A DNA stretch of 7,145 nt from Bacteroidia bacterium (GTDB taxonomy: Bacteria; Bacteroidota; Bacteroidia; Bacteroidales; UBA12481), in NCBI GenBank assembly GCA_026391235.1, contig JAPLDV010000581.1:1-7145 (forward strand), read 5' to 3'. This document shows, in pieces, positions 1-5,416 of the stretch; positions within the stretch are counted from its first letter, which is position 1, and each line of letters opens with the position of its first letter. The position numbers and the translations under genes are program-made. The notes under the pieces are model-generated. The model had not been told where the DNA came from. It searched no databases and worked only from the letters and a program-made list of their open reading frames with translations.

Positions 1-29
1 TCACTGATGAAGGTTTTCATAATTCGTTA

Positions 30-71
30 TCAGTTATGAGTTATCAGTTGTCAGTTATGAGTTATCAGTTG
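30..71. repeat. Two perfect tandem copies of a 21-bp unit made of three heptamers
   Basis: Positions 30-50 and 51-71 are identical. Each copy reads as three related heptamers, TCAGTTA, TGAGTTA and TCAGTTG. A degenerate seventh heptamer (TTCGTTA) precedes them at 23-29. The block is noncoding and lies downstream of the leftward repressor gene. No rho-independent terminator is evident here. Short tandem heptamer repeats are a known class of intergenic DNA in other bacteria (heptanucleotide repeats of cyanobacteria); assigning this block to such a class is inference. Confidence 0.93.
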
Positions 72-84
72 GTTTACTACTTTC

Positions 85-112
85 CGATACCCGACACCCG
101 ATACCCGACACC
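85..112 (-). repeat. Four-copy heptamer array, GGTRTCG on the minus strand
   Basis: The plus strand reads CGATACC, CGACACC, CGATACC, CGACACC without gaps, so the minus strand is alternating GGTGTCG and GGTATCG. This is the same motif family as the long array at 965-1041 but in the opposite orientation. It ends 2 bp before the stop codon of the leftward repressor gene, so it would be part of that gene's 3' untranslated RNA. Confidence 0.9.
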
Positions 113-114
113 CA

Positions 115-906
115 TCATCCCCTCCCCTTAATTTGATCAACTTCCTTTTTCAGATTGGCTATGGCGGAGAATAGTTCATGTTCCAAAGGTACTTTATCCG
201 GCATTTCGGAGCTGATATAATGAATGAATCTCCAGATTTCGGTGATTTCGTCAACGGCAACTTTAAAGGAATCATATTCACGGTTGAGCGAATGAAGGAT
301 AAACTGCTTATGCCGGAAGTCCTTTTCAATCAGTTTAAAGACCAATCCCTCATCTTTGGTTAATATAATACATGGATCTCCTTTTTTCAGATAATCCCAG
401 TTCTCGACAAATTCCCCGGTTATATAGGATCCGTCGGGAATCGGATTCATCGAATCGCCGCTGATCTGAAAGGTTCGGTACTTTCGCTCCGGCGAGAGAA
501 AAGGCAACTGGAAAACAGGCAGTTCCCGGATATATTCCGGATCGGCGTAGCCTCTTTTATAACCGGCTTTTGCTTTTTCGGCAACCAGCTCGATATTATC
601 CCTGTTCTGCTTGTCGACTGTCGTAGCCAGAATCCTAAGCTGACTGCCCTTTATGTACACATCAAAACCATCTTCCAGCTGGCGCATCTGGCTTTCCGGC
701 ATCGATGCCAGATCAATCCGGACCAGGGTATCCATTGAAATCCGGAAATAATCAGAGAACAACCGCAACTCATTAATCCCTGGCTCGGCAACACCATTTT
801 CATAACCTGCATAGGTAGAGCGCTTCATTCCCAAGAAGTTGGAAACGTCATCCTGAGTTCGAACCCTTCGCTTCCGCAAAAACTTGATATTCGACTGTAT
901 AAACAT
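115..906 (-). CDS. XRE-family repressor with LexA-like S24 self-cleaving domain
   Basis: Predicted DNA-binding transcriptional repressor of 263 aa. Residues about 6-60 form a Cro/CI-type helix-turn-helix (TQDDVSNFLGMKRSTYAGYENG, read in two parts: TQDDVSNFLGMK and RSTYAGYENG). Residues about 110-235 form an S24/LexA peptidase-like domain. A candidate cleavage bond is A114-G115 (KAKAGYKRGY), the nucleophile is S152 in ISGDSM, and the general-base lysine is K191 in GLVFKLIEK. The spacings (37 and 39 residues) are close to those of LexA, so autocleavage on DNA damage is plausible. A longer reading from a TTG at 936 exists, but the ATG at 906 is preferred because the extra residues look unstructured and an inverted repeat sits directly upstream of 906. 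The stop is TGA. The gene stands alone: no integrase, phage gene, umuC or dinB is visible in the window, so its targets other than its own promoter are unknown. Confidence 0.9.
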   Translation of the reverse strand: MFIQSNIKFLRKRRVRTQDDVSNFLGMKRSTYAGYENGVAEPGINELRLFSDYFRISMDTLVRIDLASMPESQMRQLEDGFDVYIKGSQLRILATTVDKQNRDNIELVAEKAKAGYKRGYADPEYIRELPVFQLPFLSPERKYRTFQISGDSMNPIPDGSYITGEFVENWDYLKKGDPCIILTKDEGLVFKLIEKDFRHKQFILHSLNREYDSFKVAVDEITEIWRFIHYISSEMPDKVPLEHELFSAIANLKKEVDQIKGRG

Positions 907-930
907 ATCTTTCAAATTTGATCGAAAGAT
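907..930 (-). promoter_or_regulatory. Candidate autoregulatory operator and promoter of the S24 repressor gene
   Basis: Perfect 7-bp inverted repeat ATCTTTC (907-913) and GAAAGAT (924-930) with a 10-bp spacer, directly abutting the ATG at 906. Inside it is a second perfect palindrome, TCAAATTTGA (912-921), centred 2 bp away. On the minus strand one arm overlaps TATCTTTC (924-931), which matches 7 of 8 positions of the Bacteroidota -7 consensus TAnnTTTG; no convincing -33 element was found. A dimer bound here would cover the promoter. In RNA the same arms could form a hairpin just before the start codon. The repeat is seen directly; operator function is inferred. Confidence 0.45.
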
Positions 931-964
931 AAACAATTATTTGACGATAATCTAATCATTGACA

Positions 965-1041
965 GGTATCGGGTATCAGGTATCGGGTATCAGGTATCGG
1001 GTATCAGGTATCAGGTATCGGGTATCAGGTATCGGGTATCA
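965..1041 (+). repeat. Eleven-copy tandem heptamer array, GGTATC(A/G)
   Basis: Eleven uninterrupted 7-bp units of GGTATCR. The last base alternates G and A, giving an apparent 14-bp double unit, except for two consecutive A units at 1000-1013. The block lies between the repressor promoter and the zinc-ribbon gene. The plus strand is openly readable as a repetitive peptide, but the 7-bp unit and the lack of any domain argue against coding. The motif is the inverted counterpart of the shorter array at 85-112. Confidence 0.95.
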
Positions 1042-1046
1042 GGCGC

Positions 1047-1100
1047 CACTCGTCACTTGTCAAGGACGCAAATATACGTCCCTACATCACGCATCACGCT
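1047..1100. repeat. Composite repeat: two further heptamer pairs around a small palindrome
   Basis: CACTCGT and CACTTGT are adjacent at 1047-1060, and TCACGCA and TCACGCT are adjacent at 1087-1100. Between them GGACG (1064-1068) and CGTCC (1077-1081) form a 5-bp inverted repeat around an A/T-rich 8-base loop. The last heptamer reaches the first base of the zinc-ribbon gene's stop codon. I recall palindromes of the type GGACGTATATTTGCGTCC accompanied by short heptamer repeats as common intergenic DNA in Bacteroidota, but cannot verify that here. The palindrome lacks a U-tract, so it is a poor terminator for the leftward zinc-ribbon gene. Confidence 0.75.
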
Positions 1101-1324
1101 TAATGGCAACAGCTGCACGACCCGTTGTGATAAGAGGGGCAAGAATTCCCGGGCTCGACTGAGGCTTTGGAAGGCTTTGGTTTCCGGTACTCATTGCATT
1201 CTGAACCGCAAACCGGACAAATGGCAACGATTTTACTGCAAGGTCCGTATAATGGATCAATATATTCCACCTTTGTTCCTTCAGCCTCAAAAACCATATA
1301 ACAATCAAAACACTTGAATTCCAT
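1100..1324 (-). CDS. Small cysteine-rich zinc-ribbon protein
   Basis: 74-aa cytosolic protein with no signal peptide or membrane segment. It has two zinc-knuckle pairs, C5-F-D-C8 and C36-P-V-C39-G, that would bind one zinc ion, with further cysteines at 29, 43, 62, 70, 72 and 73. A conserved-looking middle (FEAEGTKVEYIDPLYGPC), a basic RKPKPSK stretch and a Cys/His-rich tail (NGSCSCCH) complete it. The overall plan resembles small zinc-ribbon proteins of unknown function common in Bacteroidota. The ATG at 1324 is chosen over a GTG at 1357 because family-like sequence begins at MEFKC and a promoter-like box lies between them. The stop is TAA. Its biological role is unknown. It is divergent from the glycan operon and shares no obvious function with it. 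Confidence 0.72.
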   Translation of the reverse strand: MEFKCFDCYMVFEAEGTKVEYIDPLYGPCSKIVAICPVCGSECNEYRKPKPSKASVEPGNSCPSYHNGSCSCCH

Positions 1325-1328
1325 GGCA

Positions 1329-1336
1329 CAAAAATA
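1329..1336 (-). promoter_or_regulatory. TAnnTTTG -7 promoter element for the zinc-ribbon gene
   Basis: The minus strand reads TATTTTTG, a full match to the Bacteroidota sigma-ABfr -7 consensus TAnnTTTG, ending 4 bp before the ATG at 1324. With the usual distance to the start site, transcription would begin at or next to the start codon, giving a leaderless or nearly leaderless mRNA. No clear TTG-type -33 box lies at the expected distance, so the call is tentative in this A/T-rich stretch. Confidence 0.35.
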
Positions 1337-1415
1337 GAAAAACCAGGGAAAAAGCACTTCTGGTTCAAAACCAATTCCAAAGAAATCTATCTTGGTGAAC
1401 TAAACGCATTATCAA

Positions 1416-3524
1416 ATGAATACCCGATTAACCAAAGGGCTGATTTCTATTTTCATGATACTGGGTCTGTTACCCTCTTTACCCGGACAAACAGTTTTTG
1501 TCTCACCTCAGGGGAATGACAGAAATCCCGGAACAAAAGAGAAGCCGGTATCCTCATTTGTAAAGGCTCAGGCTCTGGCCAGGAAATTCTCCCGTGACGA
1601 ATCTGTCAGTATTATATTCGCCAGGGGAATTTATTATTTGCCGCAAACGGTAGAATTTACAGATGGTGATGGCAAGAATGCAAGTGCATCAGTAACATAC
1701 ATGGCCGAAGTAGAGGGACAAGCCATTCTTAGCGGAGGGAGTCTGCTCAATCTCGAATGGCAGAATTCGGACAATGGGATATTCGTGGCTGAAGTTCCGG
1801 AAAACACCATAATAGATCAACTATATGTGAATGGCTTACGCCAGAGAATGGCCAGATTTCCCAATGCGATTGCCGATAAAAATGTTTTTGACACCTGGGA
1901 TCTGAGTCATTCGGCAGTTGATGATCCGTCAAACGATCCGCTGACTCCTGGGAGAATAGCGCGGTGGAAAAATCCGGAAGGTGGGTATATTCACGCCATG
2001 CACGCTGCATTGTGGGGTGATATGCATTGGATCATTAAGGGAAAAAATGCAGATGGGACGCTCAATTTTGAAGGTGGCTGGCAAAATAACCGTCCATCAT
2101 CCATGCACCCTGTATACCGGATGGTGGAGAATATCTTTGAAGAACTTGATGCTCCGGGTGAGTGGTTTTTCAATGCCAGAGAGAGCCGGTTGTACTTTAT
2201 GCCTGAGCCTGGCGCTGATCTGAAAACAGCGACAGTGGAAATTGTGCGGTTGCGGCATCTCATCGAATTTACCGGTTCGAAAGAAAACCCTGTCCGGTCG
2301 GTTCATCTCAAAGGTTTTGTTTTCCGCCATGCAGCACGCACATTTATGGATAATAAAGAGCCTTTGCTGCGTTCCGACTGGACAGTTTATCGTGGTGGTG
2401 CAGTAGTTTTCAATGGTTCTGAAGATTGCAGCATCACCGATTGCGAGTTCGATCAGGTTGGCGGCAACACGATTTTTGTAAATAACTATAACCGGAGAAT
2501 TACCATCCGTGGATGTTATATTCACAACAGCGGGGCCAATGGAATTGCTTTTGTCGGCGATCCGGCTACTGTCAGGAGCCCGATTTTCAGATATGGCAAC
2601 CAGGATTATCAAAAGATCGACCGCACACCTGGACCAAAAGGGGATAATTTCCCTGAAGATTGTCTGGTCGAGGATTGCCTGATCACCAAAACCGGTCGCG
2701 ATGAAAAGCAAACCGCCCCGGTTCAGATCTCCATGTCACATAAAATCAGGATTAACCATTGCTCTATATATGATGTACCGCGGGCTGGGATCAATATCAG
2801 CGAAGGAACCTTTGGCGGGCACATCATCGAAAATTGCGATGTCTTTAATACTGTTCTGGAAACCGGCGATCACGGCAGTTTCAACTCCTGGGGCCGCGAC
2901 CGGTACTGGACCCCCGATGTGAAGGAAACTTGTGCCGAAGTAGCAAAAGAACCGACAATGCCCTTTTGGGATATGATGGGACCCAATATCATCCGCAACA
3001 GCCGATGGCGCTGCGATCATGGATGGGATATCGACCTTGATGACGGATCAACGCAATACCGTATCTATAATAACCTGCTGCTCAACGGCGGATTAAAGAT
3101 GCGCGAAGGCTACGACCGGATAGCCACTAACAACATCATCATCAACAACGGTTTACACCCTCACGTATGGAACATAAACAGCGGCGACGTATTTAAAAAC
3201 AATATTGTTTTCAAGGAGTATCAACCTGCCATCATGGATAATGCCATTGCGCCGGATGGCAAATGGGGAAAGGAACTGGACTATAATTTTTACGTTGCAA
3301 ATCAGGAAACTATGAGGCGATTTGCTAAAAATGGTTGCGACAGGCATTCAATCCACGGTGACCCGCTCTTTATAAATGCCACAAAAGGCGATTTCAGGGT
3401 TAAAGAAGGCTCCCCGGCATTAAACCTTGGTTTTATCAATTTCCCGATGGATCAGTTTGGTGTAACAAAACCTTCGTTGAAGGCTATTGCAAAAACCCCG
3501 GAAATGCCGGTTGTAGCATTATGA
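1416..3524 (+). CDS. Exported right-handed beta-helix glycoside hydrolase, GH141-like
   Basis: 702-aa secreted enzyme. Residues 1 to about 24 are a Sec signal peptide (basic start, hydrophobic LISIFMILGLL, cleavage near LPG-QT, no lipobox cysteine), so the protein is periplasmic or released. The mature start VSPQGNDRNPGTKEKP is typical of parallel beta-helix carbohydrate enzymes. Repeated coils rich in Asn/Ile (residues about 300-600) form the helix. Family-like motifs are ALWGDMHW, VPRAGINISEG, ETGDHGSFNSWGRDRYW (D485, D495) and DHGWDIDLDDGS (D534-D543), followed by LHPHVW (581-585). The acidic residues in the middle two blocks are catalytic candidates. GH141 includes an alpha-L-fucosidase used in rhamnogalacturonan-II breakdown and a xylanase, so substrate cannot be fixed from sequence. 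The full-length C terminus (GSPALNLGF...MDQFGV) is present. It overlaps the next gene by 4 bp. No Shine-Dalgarno sequence and no convincing promoter is visible in the 91 bp upstream. Confidence 0.85.
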   Translation: MNTRLTKGLISIFMILGLLPSLPGQTVFVSPQGNDRNPGTKEKPVSSFVKAQALARKFSRDESVSIIFARGIYYLPQTVEFTDGDGKNASASVTYMAEVEGQAILSGGSLLNLEWQNSDNGIFVAEVPENTIIDQLYVNGLRQRMARFPNAIADKNVFDTWDLSHSAVDDPSNDPLTPGRIARWKNPEGGYIHAMHAALWGDMHWIIKGKNADGTLNFEGGWQNNRPSSMHPVYRMVENIFEELDAPGEWFFNARESRLYFMPEPGADLKTATVEIVRLRHLIEFTGSKENPVRSVHLKGFVFRHAARTFMDNKEPLLRSDWTVYRGGAVVFNGSEDCSITDCEFDQVGGNTIFVNNYNRRITIRGCYIHNSGANGIAFVGDPATVRSPIFRYGNQDYQKIDRTPGPKGDNFPEDCLVEDCLITKTGRDEKQTAPVQISMSHKIRINHCSIYDVPRAGINISEGTFGGHIIENCDVFNTVLETGDHGSFNSWGRDRYWTPDVKETCAEVAKEPTMPFWDMMGPNIIRNSRWRCDHGWDIDLDDGSTQYRIYNNLLLNGGLKMREGYDRIATNNIIINNGLHPHVWNINSGDVFKNNIVFKEYQPAIMDNAIAPDGKWGKELDYNFYVANQETMRRFAKNGCDRHSIHGDPLFINATKGDFRVKEGSPALNLGFINFPMDQFGVTKPSLKAIAKTPEMPVVAL

Positions 3525-5416
3525 TCCCATCAAATCCCATTCTTGGAACCGCCCTTCATGCCATCGGAGGTGCCTCCGCAGCAAGTTGCTATTTGCCCAA
3601 TACTCAAACACGTAAGTGGTCATGGGGCACATTCTGGATTGCTCAGGCACTCTTTGCCTGGGTGATTATGCCTATTATCGTAGGTTGGTTAACGGTGCCC
3701 GGGTTTTTTACAATTTTATCAAAAGCGCCTTCCGGGCCATTTTGGTCCGCTTTCTTGCTTGGTGCTGCCTACGGTTTTGGAGGCATGTCATTTGGCAAAG
3801 CAATCAATCATATAGGTTATTCATTAACTTACACCCTCGCCATTGGCATTTCAGCGGTATTGGGTACAATTTTCCCCCTGATGGTATTCGGTGGGTTAGG
3901 CGACTTTTTCTCGAAACCTGGCGGTGGTATTGTTGTAACAGGAATGATTCTATCCATTACCGGAGTGGTTTTTTGCGGAGCTGCCGGATTTAACAAGGAA
4001 AAGGATCTTAATTCACTGGAAGGGAAAAAGACCGGATTCAATATGAAGGTTGGATTATTCTTAGCCATCATTGCAGGAGTTCTGTCAGGCGTCTTTAATC
4101 TTTCGCTGGAATACGGTCAGCCTATCGCCGATATGGCTGCACAAAACGGAGCCGGGAATTTCCAGGGCAATGCAAAGATGATCATATCAACCTCCGGATG
4201 TTTCGTGGTAAACTTCATCTGGTATATCGTGGCCGGTATCAGGAATAGTACCCTGCATGAATTTATCCCCAAAAAAGGACTATCCGGCAACCTGATATTC
4301 CGGAACTGGTTCTGGTCGGCACTGGCAGGGTCGCTCTGGTGTTTCCAGTTTTTCTTTTATGGCTTGGGCCATGTTAAGATGGGGAACTTTCAGTTTGTTA
4401 GTTGGGTTCTGCACATGTCGATGCTCATATTTTTCAGCTATATCGTTGGTTTAAACATGAAAGAGTGGAAAAAATTTAAACCCCAAACATATATCAATAT
4501 GATTATTGGTTTAATAACGCTCATTACCTCCTTTTGTATCACCAGTTATGGAAGCTATTACGGTGAACAGATAATTAATAAAAACAATACCAATGCAGCT
4601 GGGGATGTCCGGAATATTGATAAGTACAACGTGGTATGGGATAGCCCCGGCGAAAATTCCTTTGGCTCGATGCCTTTGGGTAACGGTGACATCGGGCTTA
4701 ATGTTTGGGTTGAAAAAAATGGCGATCTGCTTTTTTATATCAGCAAGGTGGATGCTTTCGATGCCGGGCACCGTCTTCCGAAACTTGGACGGGTACGGCT
4801 GACGATGGAGCCTGCACTTCCGGTAGGAAAATTCAGGCAGACACTCAGTTTGATTGATGCTTCTGTTGTAATTGAAGCCGCAGATGTAACATTACGCATT
4901 TGGGTGGATGCCAATCAACCTTTAGTTCGATTAGAGGGCACGAGCCGGACACCTCGCACTGCAACCATCGCGATGGAATCGCTGCGACCGATGGTCAACG
5001 CAACTGAATTATTGCCTGAAAAGGGGACTATCGGCATAGTTTTCAACAGCAATGCAAACCGCATCGCCTGGTGCTACCGAAACCAGTCCTCTGCCTGGGC
5101 AGGAAACTTCAAGAGCCAGAATACCACGGAGATGGTTGCCAAAACTAAAGATCCGATTCTATTCCGCACATCGGGGTGTTTACTTCAAGCCAAAGGTTTT
5201 ACACGCGAAAATCCTGCTACACTGAGTTTGAAGGAAAAATCCACCAGCTTCGATTGTTCGGTTAAGGTGATATCGATTCAGCCTGAAACCACGGACGTCT
5301 GGTTACATGAAGCAGAGAAGCCAGCCAAAAGCGATTGGTCTGCTCACTGCGCTTATTGGAAATCATTTTGGAACCGCAGTTATATCGATATTACTTCGGG
5401 AGGGGAGGGGAATTAG
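3521..5416 (+). CDS. rhaT: RhaT-type L-rhamnose/H+ symporter fused to a glycosidase N-terminal domain, ends at in-frame TAG
   Basis: 631 aa to the TAG. Residues 1-345 are a complete RhaT-family transporter (HAIGGASAASCYLP, then RKWSWGTFW) with ten membrane segments near 5-25, 37-58, 72-92, 101-123, 136-156, 175-196, 222-242, 260-282, 290-312 and 324-344. The basic loops are those after helices 1, 5, 7 and 9 (for example MKEWKKFK), so by the positive-inside rule both ends face the periplasm. After a short polar linker (NKNNTNAAGD), residues about 366-600 match the beta-sandwich start of a Bacteroidota glycosidase family I recall as DUF5703 (YNVVWDSPGENSFGSMPLGN, then LLFYISKVDAFD). This domain normally follows a signal peptide; here helix 10 would provide export. 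WKSFWNRSYIDI (613-624) begins the barrel linker. Translation starts at an ATG inside the upstream stop (ATGA). L-rhamnose as substrate is the family assignment, not proven. The fusion with a transporter is unusual. Confidence 0.85.
   Translation: MIPSNPILGTALHAIGGASAASCYLPNTQTRKWSWGTFWIAQALFAWVIMPIIVGWLTVPGFFTILSKAPSGPFWSAFLLGAAYGFGGMSFGKAINHIGYSLTYTLAIGISAVLGTIFPLMVFGGLGDFFSKPGGGIVVTGMILSITGVVFCGAAGFNKEKDLNSLEGKKTGFNMKVGLFLAIIAGVLSGVFNLSLEYGQPIADMAAQNGAGNFQGNAKMIISTSGCFVVNFIWYIVAGIRNSTLHEFIPKKGLSGNLIFRNWFWSALAGSLWCFQFFFYGLGHVKMGNFQFVSWVLHMSMLIFFSYIVGLNMKEWKKFKPQTYINMIIGLITLITSFCITSYGSYYGEQIINKNNTNAAGDVRNIDKYNVVWDSPGENSFGSMPLGNGDIGLNVWVEKNGDLLFYISKVDAFDAGHRLPKLGRVRLTMEPALPVGKFRQTLSLIDASVVIEAADVTLRIWVDANQPLVRLEGTSRTPRTATIAMESLRPMVNATELLPEKGTIGIVFNSNANRIAWCYRNQSSAWAGNFKSQNTTEMVAKTKDPILFRTSGCLLQAKGFTRENPATLSLKEKSTSFDCSVKVISIQPETTDVWLHEAEKPAKSDWSAHCAYWKSFWNRSYIDITSGGEGN
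5396..5416 (+). other. Lesion site: G-rich run and premature amber codon inside the fused gene
   Basis: The frame runs ...ITSGGEGN, then TAG (5414-5416), then RFCQAAASRG in the same frame. In relatives as I remember them, this spot has roughly ten more residues and ends in a Y-x-L-Q-R-F type helix, so the TAG sits where a glutamine codon (CAG) is expected and the preceding segment looks short. The sequence just before is an unusual run, GGGAGGGGAGGGG (5398-5410). The stop and frame are seen directly; the comparison with relatives is from memory. Confidence 0.6.

Noticed and set aside
7..20. ATGAA/TTCAT hairpin as a terminator
   Set aside because: The stem is only 5 bp with little GC and no T-tract, so it is expected by chance. 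Its upstream context is cut off by the window edge.
907..936. TTG start at 936 giving a 273-aa repressor
   Set aside because: The extra ten residues add nothing domain-like and would place the inverted repeat inside the coding region. The ATG at 906 fits better, though TTG cannot be excluded.
85..1041. Repeat arrays as a CRISPR
   Set aside because: The units are 7 bp, directly adjacent, without spacers, and no cas gene is present.
959..1162. Plus-strand frame encoding a repetitive GIGYQVSGIRYRV peptide
   Set aside because: It is the readthrough of a 7-bp tandem array with no domain, and it runs antisense into the zinc-ribbon gene. The repeat explains it fully.
1087..1380. Longer minus-strand frame of 97 codons over the zinc-ribbon gene
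   Set aside because: It is in a different frame without the paired CxxC motifs. The overlapping 74-aa frame carries the zinc-ribbon signature.
2097..2711. Minus-strand open frame of 204 codons
   Set aside because: It is wholly antisense to the beta-helix enzyme, whose motifs and signal peptide are convincing. The antisense protein shows no recognisable domain.
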